In this document: positions 29,457-38,454 of the stretch, piece by piece
How positions within the stretch are numbered: position 1 is the first letter of the stretch
How the letters are laid out: the number at the start of each line of letters is the position of its first letter
NCBI GenBank assembly: GCA_009837445.1
Contig: VXTM01000004.1
Coordinates: forward strand, 158,900 to 222,899
Direction: 5' to 3'
DNA from: Acidimicrobiaceae bacterium
GTDB taxonomy: Bacteria > Actinomycetota > Acidimicrobiia > Acidimicrobiales > Aldehydirespiratoraceae
Length of the DNA stretch: 64,000 bases
The notes under the pieces: model-generated
Databases searched by the model: none
The model's input: the letters and a program-made list of their open reading frames with translations, nothing else
What the model was told of the DNA's origin: nothing
Translations under genes and position numbers: made by a program

Positions 29457-30941
29457 ATGAGCCGGTCCAAGAAGGGACTTGTAGCGGTCGCGCTTCTCAC
29501 CGTGTTCGCCTTGGTGGCGGCCGCGTGCGGGGACGACGAAGAGGCCGCTCCGGACACCAGCGCAGTTGACGCGGCCGCGGCCCAAGCCGAAGCCGACGCC
29601 GCCGCCGCGCAGGCCGCCGCCGCAGAGGCTGCCGCCGCGCAGGCCGAAGCCGACGCCGCCGCGGCCCAAGCCGAAGCTGACACCGCCGCCGCCGAGGCCG
29701 AGGCCGCGGCCGCTCGGGCCGCGGAGGCCGAGGCGGCCCTCGCGTCTGCCATGGCGGAGGCCGAGGGGGCCATAGATCCCGCACTCGTCGCCGAGCTGGA
29801 GGCAGAGCGAGACGCAGCCCAGGCCGAGGCGGCCGCAGCCCAAGCCGAAGCCGACGAAGCGGCGGAGCAACTGGCGGCAGAACTCGCCAAGGAGCCGGAG
29901 CGACCGTGGCTGGACGTCATGAACGAGCGCCTGCAAGCCTCGGGCGAAACGCCCAGAGTGAGATGGGTAGCGGGTGGCGGCCTGTCCAAGGACGCCCATC
30001 TGGTCAGCTGCCTGAGGCCGTTCGCCCGGGACACCGGGGCCGAGATCGTCTACATCGAGGGCCGAGTCGGGCTCGGATTCCTCAAGGCCGATGTCGAGGC
30101 GCCCGGGGACCCGACCTTCGACACCATCAAGATCAACGAGTACGAGCTCCAGAACGCCATCGACGAGGGGCTCATCCAGCCGCTCGACTGGAGCGTGATC
30201 AATGCAGACGACCTCACGCCGTCACAGCACCCGACCGACTACGCCATCGCCCACACCACGTTCGGCTCGGCGGTGTTCTACAACACCAACAAGTGGCCCG
30301 ACGGCGGACCCGAGACCTGGGCCGACTTCTGGGATACCGAGACGTATCCGGGACCGAGAGCGGTGGACGGCAACGGCTGGGGAACCCCGTTCCGGGGCCT
30401 GGCCGAGGCCGCGATGGTCGTGCTAGGCAACGATCCGTCCGACCTGTACCCCTTCGATGTGGAAGAGGCCCTGGCCAAGATGGATGAGCTCTCGCCCGAC
30501 ATCTCGGTCTTCTTCACGAGCGGCGCCTCCATCACCCAGTTGATGCTGGCCGAAGAGGTGGACATGATTCACGCGTGGACCGGGCGAGCCTGGGATGCCG
30601 TCAAGGACGGAGCGCCCTACAAGATCATGCCCCAGACCCACCTCATCGAGACCGTCGGCACCCCGATGGTGGTCCCGACCGGGGTGGAGTCTCCCACCTA
30701 CGCATCGGCCGCGATCGGCTACTGCGGCGGCTCTCATGGGCAGGCCGAGTACACCAACCACGCCATCTACGCACCGTCCAACGTGCTGTCGGTGCCGCTG
30801 GTGGATCCTGCGTTGGGCGCGGCCGGCTGGCTGGGGACCGATCCCCGCTTCGCGGACACGACGATCATCATCAACCCCGACTTCTATGCGGATAACCCCG
30901 ACTTCCAGGCTCGCTGGGACGAGTGGCGCACCGCTCAGTAA
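29457..30941 (+). CDS. Polyamine-type (PotD-like) ABC substrate-binding lipoprotein with N-terminal Ala/Glu coiled-coil stalk
   Basis: Lipobox [17 protein letters not shown]; about 110 aa of AEAxAAAAQ repeats; SBP domain upstream of PotABC-like genes. Confidence 0.88.
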   Translation: MSRSKKGLVAVALLTVFALVAAACGDDEEAAPDTSAVDAAAAQAEADAAAAQAAAAEAAAAQAEADAAAAQAEADTAAAEAEAAAARAAEAEAALASAMAEAEGAIDPALVAELEAERDAAQAEAAAAQAEADEAAEQLAAELAKEPERPWLDVMNERLQASGETPRVRWVAGGGLSKDAHLVSCLRPFARDTGAEIVYIEGRVGLGFLKADVEAPGDPTFDTIKINEYELQNAIDEGLIQPLDWSVINADDLTPSQHPTDYAIAHTTFGSAVFYNTNKWPDGGPETWADFWDTETYPGPRAVDGNGWGTPFRGLAEAAMVVLGNDPSDLYPFDVEEALAKMDELSPDISVFFTSGASITQLMLAEEVDMIHAWTGRAWDAVKDGAPYKIMPQTHLIETVGTPMVVPTGVESPTYASAAIGYCGGSHGQAEYTNHAIYAPSNVLSVPLVDPALGAAGWLGTDPRFADTTIIINPDFYADNPDFQARWDEWRTAQ

Positions 30942-30979
30942 GCCGTAGGGGCAGCATCGAGCTGATCGCAATATCTGAC

Positions 30980-31010
30980 AGGGGGCGTGCGGTGTGACCG
31001 CACGCCCCCT
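30980..31010 (+). promoter_or_regulatory. Perfect 14-bp hairpin enclosing start codon of the PotA-like gene
   Basis: AGGGGGCGTGCGGT-GTG-ACCGCACGCCCCCT; loop GTG 30994-30996 is the start codon; AGGGGG SD-like sequence is in the 5' arm. Confidence 0.8.
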
Positions 31011-32154
31011 CGCGCCAGACCCTCGGGCCGCGACCGGCCGGGGCGAGAACGTCGTCTTCCGCGGCGTCACTAAGCGCTTCGGCGACGAGGTGGTGGCGGT
31101 CGACACCATGTCCCTCGAGATCCAAGCGGGCGAGTTCTTCACCCTGCTGGGCCCGAGCGGGTCGGGCAAGTCGACACTGCTGAACCTGGTGCTGGGCGCG
31201 CTGCGCCCAGACGAGGGGGAGATCCTCGTCGGGGGCGAGCCCATCACCTCGGTGCCCATCCACAAGCGAAACATCGGGATGGTGTTCCAGAACTACGCCC
31301 TGTTCCCGCACATGACGGTGTTCAAGAACATCGCCTTCCCGCTGGGCATTCGCAGGATGGCCAAGGCCGAGATCAAGCAACGGGTGGAGGAGGTGCTGGA
31401 CCTGGTCCAACTCTCCGGGTTCGAGAACCGCTACCCCAGCCAGGTCAGCGGCGGCCAGCAGCAGCGGATCGCAACCGCCCGAGCCATCGCGGCCGAGCCG
31501 CCTCTGATCCTGATGGACGAGCCCCTCGGTGCCCTTGATGTCAAGTTGCGAGTGGAGATGCAGGAGCAACTGCGGCTGCTGCACCGCAGTCTGGGAGTGA
31601 CCGTCATCTACGTGACCCACGACCAGGACGAGGCCATGACCCTGTCGGATCGCATCGCAGTGATGCGCGACGGCCGGATCGAGCAGGTGGGAACCCCCCG
31701 CGAGGTCTATGAGCAGCCGGCCAACTCCTTCGTGGCCTCATTCCTGGGCGACGCCAACCTCATTGCGGCGCGGGTGGTGCGTCAGTCCGACGACGGGGTG
31801 GAGCTCGCCACTCGGGGCGAGCCCGGCATGGTGCTCCGCGTCCCGAGCGACGCCGGCTCGATGACGGCTGGCCTCGATGAGGACGTCTACTGCATGGTCC
31901 GGCCTCAGCGAATCGACCTCACATCGGCGCACCCGGCTGGACCGGGCGACGGTGACGGGATGCACAACCTGCTTCCGGCCACCGTGGAAGCCGCCTATTT
32001 CTCGGGCACGGAGATCCGCTACCTCATCACCACCGACCACGGCGACTCGCTCCATGCCATCTCGGCCATCGAGGAGGGGCGCGAGGAGTTCGCCGCCGGC
32101 GACGGGGTGATCGCCCGGTGGCCGGTCGAGTTCAGCCGGCTGCTGTCGAGTTGA
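30994..32154 (+). CDS. potA: Spermidine/putrescine-type ABC transporter ATPase
   Basis: [57 protein letters not shown]-terminal TOBE-like region. Confidence 0.92.
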   Translation: MTARPLAPDPRAATGRGENVVFRGVTKRFGDEVVAVDTMSLEIQAGEFFTLLGPSGSGKSTLLNLVLGALRPDEGEILVGGEPITSVPIHKRNIGMVFQNYALFPHMTVFKNIAFPLGIRRMAKAEIKQRVEEVLDLVQLSGFENRYPSQVSGGQQQRIATARAIAAEPPLILMDEPLGALDVKLRVEMQEQLRLLHRSLGVTVIYVTHDQDEAMTLSDRIAVMRDGRIEQVGTPREVYEQPANSFVASFLGDANLIAARVVRQSDDGVELATRGEPGMVLRVPSDAGSMTAGLDEDVYCMVRPQRIDLTSAHPAGPGDGDGMHNLLPATVEAAYFSGTEIRYLITTDHGDSLHAISAIEEGREEFAAGDGVIARWPVEFSRLLSS

Positions 32155-32160
32155 GCCGAC

Positions 32161-33063
32161 GTGGCCGCTAGCACCGCCGCTGCCTCGTCGACAACCAGGC
32201 GCAGCCCTGCGCTGCGCTCGTTGACATCGCGATACGCCATCCTGGCCTGGAGCGGGGCGTTGTGGCTCATCGTCTGGTTCGTGGTCCCGATCCTGTGGAT
32301 GATCTGGGACCTGGCCGCAAGCCAGGAGTTCCAGGACACGCTGTCCTTCTCGGGCTCCGAGCGGACCGTGAACCTGAGGGCCTTCCGCAACACGTTCGAG
32401 ACGGCTGCCATCGTCACCATCCTGTGCCTGATCGCCGGCTACATCGTCGCCTACTTCCTCGTGAGCGTCGGGCCCAGGGTCCGGATCATCCTCATGTCAC
32501 TGGTGCTGATCCCCTACTGGGTCAGCATCATCATCCGCACCTACGGCCTGATCGTGACCCTGGGACGCAAGGGGTTCGTGAACGAGACCCTCATCGACGC
32601 GGGGCTGATCGAAGAGCCCCTGAGAATCATGTTCACCACCAACGCGGTGTACCTGGGCATGGTCCAAGTGCTGCTGCCCTACGTGGTGCTGACCGTCTAC
32701 ACGTCGCTGGAGGCCATCGACGACAACTTGTTCACCGCAGCCCGGAGCCTCGGAGCGGGCGGCTGGAACGTGTTCCGCAAGGTGACGCTGCCGCTCAGCC
32801 TCCCAGGTGTCTACGCCGGCGGGATCATCGTGTTCATCATCTCCCTGGGCGCGTACGTGACCCCGGCGCTCATCGGCGGGCCCGGCGACATCATGATCGC
32901 CCAGATCGTCTGGATCAACGCGACGGAGTTCGGACAGTTCGGCACCGCCATCGTCCTGGTCCTCCCGCTGATCGTGGTCACCCTGGCCCTGTTCGTGGTG
33001 TTCAACCGGTTCGTGGGCGTCGACCGGATGCTCGGCACCGGCGGAACGGCCGAGCAGAGGTAG
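32161..33063 (+). CDS. potB: ABC permease, PotB-like
   Basis: AARSLGAGGWNVFRKVTLPLSLPGVYAGGIIVFIISLGAYVTPALIGG. Confidence 0.88.
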   Translation: MAASTAAASSTTRRSPALRSLTSRYAILAWSGALWLIVWFVVPILWMIWDLAASQEFQDTLSFSGSERTVNLRAFRNTFETAAIVTILCLIAGYIVAYFLVSVGPRVRIILMSLVLIPYWVSIIIRTYGLIVTLGRKGFVNETLIDAGLIEEPLRIMFTTNAVYLGMVQVLLPYVVLTVYTSLEAIDDNLFTAARSLGAGGWNVFRKVTLPLSLPGVYAGGIIVFIISLGAYVTPALIGGPGDIMIAQIVWINATEFGQFGTAIVLVLPLIVVTLALFVVFNRFVGVDRMLGTGGTAEQR

Positions 33064-33068
33064 CCACC

Positions 33069-33845
33069 ATGGGTCAGAAGGTCTTCCTCGGCATCCTCGC
33101 CATCCTGATACTCCTCTTCATCGCCTCGCCCGTGTTCGTGGTGCTGCCCCTGTCGTTCAGCGACGCCAGGGGGATCGACTTCCCGCCCGAGTCCTACAGC
33201 CTCCGGCGCTTCCGGGACTTCTTCGGCGCGACGGAGTGGCTAAACGCGCTATGGACGAGCGCCAAGGTGTCGTTCTTCGCGATCCTCATCGCCACGCCGC
33301 TGGGCACAGGAATGGCCCTCGGCCTGGTCAGGGGCAAGTTCTTCGGCCGGAAGCTCCTGAACTCCTTCGTGATCCTCCCGCTGGTGTTCCCGACGCTCAT
33401 CTACGGCCTTGCCCTGCTGTTCCTGTACCGCCGGATAGGCATCTACGACTCCGAACTGGGCCTGGTGCTGGCCTACATCGTCGTCGGACTGCCCTTCATC
33501 GTGCTCATCACCGCGGCAAGGTTCCGCTCCTTCGACGAGTCGCTCGAACTCACCGCGATGTCGCTTGGGGCCAACTGGTGGCAGTCGTTCTTCAAGGTGA
33601 CCCTGCCACTCACGTGGAGCGGGATCGCGGCCGGCGCCATCGTCGCGTTCATCATCGTGTTCGACGAGCTGATCATCGCCCTGTTCATTACCAGGATCCA
33701 GGAGGTCACCCTGCCAGTCAAGATGTTCAACTCGCTGGATCTGGACGTGGACCCCCTACTGGCGGTCGTGGCCAGCTTCCTGATCATCAACTCGCTGATC
33801 CTCGCCGGGCTGGCCGCGCTGTTCGCCAGGGTTCGCCACGAATGA
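33069..33845 (+). CDS. potC: ABC permease, PotC-like
   Basis: ELTAMSLGANWWQSFFKVTLPLTWSGIAAGAIVAFIIVFDELIIALFI. Confidence 0.88.
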   Translation: MGQKVFLGILAILILLFIASPVFVVLPLSFSDARGIDFPPESYSLRRFRDFFGATEWLNALWTSAKVSFFAILIATPLGTGMALGLVRGKFFGRKLLNSFVILPLVFPTLIYGLALLFLYRRIGIYDSELGLVLAYIVVGLPFIVLITAARFRSFDESLELTAMSLGANWWQSFFKVTLPLTWSGIAAGAIVAFIIVFDELIIALFITRIQEVTLPVKMFNSLDLDVDPLLAVVASFLIINSLILAGLAALFARVRHE

Positions 33846-33879
33846 GCGCCCCGCGGCGCCTGAGAGCAAGACTGCTCCC

Positions 33880-36075
33880 ATGGATCTCGATCGGCTGTTG
33901 AGCCCTGCCCAGGTAGGTGTGGTCGGGGCGTCCGAGCACGGCCCGGGTGGATCGGTCCTGCAATCGCTGCGCAGTTCGGGCTACGGCGGCGAGATCATCG
34001 CCGTCAACCCGAAGTACTCGGACGTGTTTGGCGTGAAGTGCGTGGCATCGGTAGAGGAGGCCGGGCCCATCGACTGTGTGTTCGTCACCGTCGGCCCGCG
34101 GAAGGCGCCGGGTGTGCTCACCGAGTGCGGGCGGGCTGGTGTGGGCGCGGCCGTGGTGTTTGCCGGAGGCTTCGGTGAGTCCAGCTCAGCCGGCCGGCAG
34201 CTCGAGGCTGACGTCGCGGCGGCGGCCCAGCAGTGGGGCATCGCCGTGCTCGGACCCAACACGATGGGCGTGGTCAACGCGGCGGTTCCGATGGGCCTGT
34301 GGATCGGAGCCGACTACATACCTGGTGGATTGAGCGGCGCGGTCCTCGTGGGCCAAAGCGGCGGGATGATCGACGCAGTTCGCACCCTGGGCAAGCCCAC
34401 CGGACCCCAGCTCTACGTGGACACTGGCAACGAGGCGGTCCTCAACACAGCCCATTTCGTCGACCACCTAGCCGACGATCCGGCGGTGGTGGTGATCGGG
34501 GTAATCGTCGAGGCGGTGACCGACGTCGATTCGATGAGCCGCGCCCTCAAGAAGGCGCAGAGCCTAGGCAAGCCAGTGGTCGGCCTTCAGATCGGCAGGT
34601 CGGAGCGCGGCTCGGCCGCCATCTTCGGCCACACCGGCGCGCTGGTCTCCGACGCCGACACGCTCCAGGCGTACCTGGCCCGTCACGGTGTGATCCAGGT
34701 GCGGGAGATCGATGAACTCGTCGAGACGCTGTCGCTGTTCGTGTCAGGGGTTGAGACGCGCGGCCTCGGTGTTGCGCTAGTCGGTACATCGGGGGGAAAG
34801 ACCGCTCACTTCGCCGACCTGTGCGAGCAGGCCGGCCTCGAGCTGGCCACCATCGGCGATGAGGCCCGCCGCGAGCTGGCCGCCATCCTCGACACCGACT
34901 ACACGGGAGCGAACCCGATCGATGTGGGCCTCGGTCCAGCCGGGGTGATGCTGGCCAAGACCCGTCGAGTGCTCGAGGTCCTCGTCGCCGACGACAGCAT
35001 CGGCCTAGTGGGCGTGTGCGGAGACATCCCGGTGGACGGGGCCCGATTCGTCGGTTCAACGGATTATGTGGGTCAGGCGCTGAAGGCGGCCGAGGACGCC
35101 GCCGAGTCCGGCACGGCGGTGGTGTTCATCGACACGAGAGCGGGCCGCGCATCCAGCCTCGGCCGCACATGGCGCATCCCGGTGCTGGAGGGCGCCGGCG
35201 AGAGCGTGCATGCCATCCGCCATCTTGTGGAGTTCGAGGATGCCCGCCGGGTGCGGCTGGCCGGCCGTGCCCAACCGGTGGAGCGATCAAGCTCGGAGCT
35301 CTCGCTAGCCGCCGGGAGCGGGCTCGACCTGCAGGGACTCACGCAACAGACGTGGAGCGAGGGAAGTGACGGCGTCGGCTTGCTCAAGTCCGAGGCGGTA
35401 TCGGACTTGCTGTGCCGCTATGGAATCGACGAGGTCCCCGGGGCCACTGTGCACCTACCCGATGACTCGAAGGGCAGCGATGGCCTGGACCGGGTCCTGG
35501 CTGCCGCCGACGAGGTCGGCTATCCGCTGGTGGCCAAGCTCCACTGCCCGGTCCACGTGCACAAGAGCCGGGCCGGTTTGCTGGCGCTGGATCTGCGGTC
35601 GCCGCAGGAGCTCACCGAAGCCGTCCAGCAGATGCTAGGAGCCCACTCTTCAGTGTGTCCGGACTCTCACACCCGGGTGTTGCACCTGCAATCCATGGTC
35701 GGTCAGGGGCTGGAGGTGATCGCGGGTGTGAAGGTCGACCCCCAGTTCGGTCCGGTTCTGGCCGTCGGCATCGGCGGGGTGGCCGTCGAGGCTCTCCAGC
35801 AGGTCAGCAAGGCGCTGCTTCCTCTCAGCGCAGACCAGATCGCCGTGCTGGTGGACTCGAGCCCCGTCGGGCAGGTCCTGGAGACGATGCCGTCGGCGGA
35901 CCGCCAGGCGCTGCAGCGGAACCTGCTGTCCATCGGCAACCTCACGTGGGACCTGCGCTACGTGCTCGCCGAGGCCGACTTCAATCCCATCACGGTGCTA
36001 GCCGACGGGCGGGGCGCGTGGTGCGTGGACGTGCGAATGTTCGTCGCTTCGGCCGGGGGCGCCCGATGTCGGTAG
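33880..36075 (+). CDS. NDP-forming acyl-CoA synthetase-like (CoA-binding + CoA-ligase + ATP-grasp)
   Basis: LSPAQVGVVGASEHGPGGSVLQSL; IFGHTGALVSDADTLQAYLARHGVI; ATP-grasp VGYPLVAKLHCPVHVHKS. Confidence 0.9.
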   Translation: MDLDRLLSPAQVGVVGASEHGPGGSVLQSLRSSGYGGEIIAVNPKYSDVFGVKCVASVEEAGPIDCVFVTVGPRKAPGVLTECGRAGVGAAVVFAGGFGESSSAGRQLEADVAAAAQQWGIAVLGPNTMGVVNAAVPMGLWIGADYIPGGLSGAVLVGQSGGMIDAVRTLGKPTGPQLYVDTGNEAVLNTAHFVDHLADDPAVVVIGVIVEAVTDVDSMSRALKKAQSLGKPVVGLQIGRSERGSAAIFGHTGALVSDADTLQAYLARHGVIQVREIDELVETLSLFVSGVETRGLGVALVGTSGGKTAHFADLCEQAGLELATIGDEARRELAAILDTDYTGANPIDVGLGPAGVMLAKTRRVLEVLVADDSIGLVGVCGDIPVDGARFVGSTDYVGQALKAAEDAAESGTAVVFIDTRAGRASSLGRTWRIPVLEGAGESVHAIRHLVEFEDARRVRLAGRAQPVERSSSELSLAAGSGLDLQGLTQQTWSEGSDGVGLLKSEAVSDLLCRYGIDEVPGATVHLPDDSKGSDGLDRVLAAADEVGYPLVAKLHCPVHVHKSRAGLLALDLRSPQELTEAVQQMLGAHSSVCPDSHTRVLHLQSMVGQGLEVIAGVKVDPQFGPVLAVGIGGVAVEALQQVSKALLPLSADQIAVLVDSSPVGQVLETMPSADRQALQRNLLSIGNLTWDLRYVLAEADFNPITVLADGRGAWCVDVRMFVASAGGARCR

Positions 36076-36569
36076 CGGTACTGCGGGAAACGCTGGAGCG
36101 GGCCCGCTCGCTGATCGGCCGGCGCTACATACCCGGTGAGAGCAAGGGAATATCAGAGATCACCGAGTTCTTCGCCCAGGACTGGTCCCGCGGCCTCGAG
36201 CAGTTCGCCGACCACTATCACGACACCGAGGCCGCGGCCGCGCTGGGGCTGGGCACGATCCGGGTGCCGCCATCGTTCGTCACATTGGTGGCCCGCGGCC
36301 CCAGCTACGACGTGATCGGCATCCCCGAGGAACTGGTCACCCTGCACGGGGAAAGCGAGTTCGAGTTCTTCGCCGACCTGGAGGTGGGCGACACCATCAC
36401 TGCTGAGGCCCAGATAGTCGAGGTCACCGAGAAGGAGAGCGAGAGGTTGGGGCCCATGGGCGTCGTCATCACTGTCAACGAGTACCGCAATCAGCGCGGC
36501 ACCGTGGTCGCTGTACACCGCTGGACGAGCCTCATGTACTCGTCAGCGGAGGCGATCAGCCGCCTGTAG
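36066..36569 (+). CDS. MaoC/FAS1-dehydratase-like hotdog protein
   Basis: RSLIGRRYIPGESKGISEITEFFAQDW; LTLHGESEFEFFADLEVGDTITAEAQIVEVTEKES. Confidence 0.8.
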   Translation: MSVAVLRETLERARSLIGRRYIPGESKGISEITEFFAQDWSRGLEQFADHYHDTEAAAALGLGTIRVPPSFVTLVARGPSYDVIGIPEELVTLHGESEFEFFADLEVGDTITAEAQIVEVTEKESERLGPMGVVITVNEYRNQRGTVVAVHRWTSLMYSSAEAISRL

Positions 36570-36595
36570 CGGCACAGCCTGGAAGGGAGGACAGC

Positions 36596-37066
36596 ATGCA
36601 CATCGACACGCAGGAGGGCTTCGATCTCCGCCGGGTCGCGGTGGGCGACGAGCTGCCGACTGCCTCGCACGGGCCGCTGCGCATCGAGCACTTCTGCCGG
36701 TACATGTTCGCGTGCGGGGTCCCGGGTCCCGTGCGCGACGGCGGGGAGGTGCACTACGACATGTGGGCCGCCGCCAGAGCCGGCTTCAACGACGTCTTCG
36801 ACATGGGCGCCTGGCGCACCGCCCTGTTCATCGAGTTGGCCGAGAACCAGTGGGGCGGGCCTCGGGCCCGGGTTACCAGGATCAGGAACCGCTACGGCGG
36901 CATGGTCTACCGGGACGACACCCTCAGGTTCTGCGGCCAGGTGATCGGCAAGGAGACCGCCGACGACGGCTCGGTTGTGATCGATGTGCAAATCTGGAAC
37001 GAGACCGGATCGGAGTCCCCGGTGACCACCGGAGAGATGACCATTCGGATACCGGCCGACGGATAG
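36596..37066 (+). CDS. Hotdog-fold (MaoC-like) protein, putative partner of upstream hydratase
   Basis: LRIEHFCRYMFACGVPGPVRDGGEVHYDMWAAARAGF; adjacent to 36066 CDS. Confidence 0.65.
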   Translation: MHIDTQEGFDLRRVAVGDELPTASHGPLRIEHFCRYMFACGVPGPVRDGGEVHYDMWAAARAGFNDVFDMGAWRTALFIELAENQWGGPRARVTRIRNRYGGMVYRDDTLRFCGQVIGKETADDGSVVIDVQIWNETGSESPVTTGEMTIRIPADG

Positions 37067-37070
37067 ACAG

Positions 37071-37979
37071 CTAGTCGAGCATTGTCGAGTTGGGAGCGGC
37101 CGCCTCGACTAGGCCGGGCACGACGGAGCCCAACTCAGCCGGGTCCCAGCGGCCGTCCTTGACCTCGGTCGGGCCTCTGCGCCAACCCTCGGCCACGCTG
37201 ACGGTTCCGCCGTGGACGAGGAAGACCCTTCCAGTGATGCCGCTGGATTCCCGGCTGCCTAGCCAGACGACGAGGGGCGAGATGTTCTGTGCGTTGAAGG
37301 TGTCGAATTCGCCGGGCTTGGCGGCGAACAGGTCCTGAAGCCCGGCGACGTTCTCGGTGAGGCGGGTCCGGGCGTCGGGCGAGATCGCGTTGACCGTGAC
37401 TCCGTAGCGACCGAGCTCCTGGGAGGCGATCACGGTGAACGCTGCGATACCGGCTTTGGCCGAGCCGTAGTTGGTCTGCCCGACATTGCCGAAGATCCCC
37501 GACGTTGACGTGGTGTTGATGATGCGGGCGTCTACCGGCTCACCCGCCTTGGCCTGCTCCCGCCAATAGCCCGCCGCGCATCGGCTCGGGCCATAGGTCC
37601 CCCTGAGGTGCACCGCGATCACGGCATCCCACTCGTCCGCGCCGAGGTTCACCAGCATGCGGTCGCGGATGATCCCGGCGTTGTTTACCAGCACGTCTAG
37701 CCGGCCGAACGACTCGAGGGCCGTGTCGATCAGCCTGCGCGCTCCGTCGGTGTCGGCGACGTTGTCGAAGTTGCTGACCGCCTCGCCGCCGAGCTCGCGG
37801 ATCTGAGCGGCTACCTCCTCGGCCGGCGCGTCCGACGTACCGCTGCCGTCAAGTTGACCACCCAGGTCGTTCACTACCACCCGAGCTCCCTGCCGGGCGA
37901 ACTCCAGTGCGTGCTCCCGTCCGATGCCCCGCCCGGCACCGGTGACGACCACGACCCGGCCCTCGCAGATTCCTGTCAT
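37071..37979 (-). CDS. SDR family oxidoreductase
   Basis: VVTGAGRGIGREHALEFARQGARVVVNDLGG; LVNNAGIIRD; NYGSAKAGIAAFT. Confidence 0.94.
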   Translation of the reverse strand: MTGICEGRVVVVTGAGRGIGREHALEFARQGARVVVNDLGGQLDGSGTSDAPAEEVAAQIRELGGEAVSNFDNVADTDGARRLIDTALESFGRLDVLVNNAGIIRDRMLVNLGADEWDAVIAVHLRGTYGPSRCAAGYWREQAKAGEPVDARIINTTSTSGIFGNVGQTNYGSAKAGIAAFTVIASQELGRYGVTVNAISPDARTRLTENVAGLQDLFAAKPGEFDTFNAQNISPLVVWLGSRESSGITGRVFLVHGGTVSVAEGWRRGPTEVKDGRWDPAELGSVVPGLVEAAAPNSTMLD

Positions 37980-38020
37980 CGTCTACTCCTTTGCATGATC
38001 GCTCTTATCGAAGATTCTTG

Positions 38021-38452
38021 TCACCTACGCGATGAATCACCATGAGAACCGGTGGACGGCTCGAACAGTGGCAGGTGGCGGCCATCGGCGAGCAGTTCCC
38101 AGGTGACCTGCACGCCCATCCCGACGCCGATGTCATCGGGCTCGCAGCCGACGATGTTGGTCATCAGCCTCGCCCCCTCAGTCAAATCGACCAGAGCGAC
38201 CACGTACGGCGTCCGGTCCATCAACTCGGGGCTACCGGTGCGGTAGTGCACCGAGAATGCGTAGACCGTGCCGGTGCCCGGCGAATCGCGCCATTCGAGG
38301 TTGGAGCCGAGACAGCGCGGGCAGACCTCCCGTGGGTAGAACACGACGTGCTCGCACGGGCGGCACCACTGCATGATCAGGCGGCGCTCCCGGGTCGCCC
38401 GCCAGAAGGGCTCGCTGACTTCGGTGGACCGGGGTTCGAATCGGGCGGGCAC
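38021..38452 (-). CDS. DUF35 Zn-ribbon/OB-fold protein
   Basis: FWRATRERRLIMQWCRPCEHVVFYPREVCPRCLGSNLEW: C-x2-C / C-x2-C Zn ribbon plus OB domain. Confidence 0.9.
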   Translation of the reverse strand: MPARFEPRSTEVSEPFWRATRERRLIMQWCRPCEHVVFYPREVCPRCLGSNLEWRDSPGTGTVYAFSVHYRTGSPELMDRTPYVVALVDLTEGARLMTNIVGCEPDDIGVGMGVQVTWELLADGRHLPLFEPSTGSHGDSSRR

Positions 38453-38454
38453 GG

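Noticed and set aside
29351-30034. Ser/Ala-rich antisense ORF (227 aa) and Arg/Pro-rich alternate-frame ORFs over the Ala/Glu stalk region
   Set aside because: Direct consequence of the GCC/GAG repeat codons of the sense coiled-coil; no independent coding evidence
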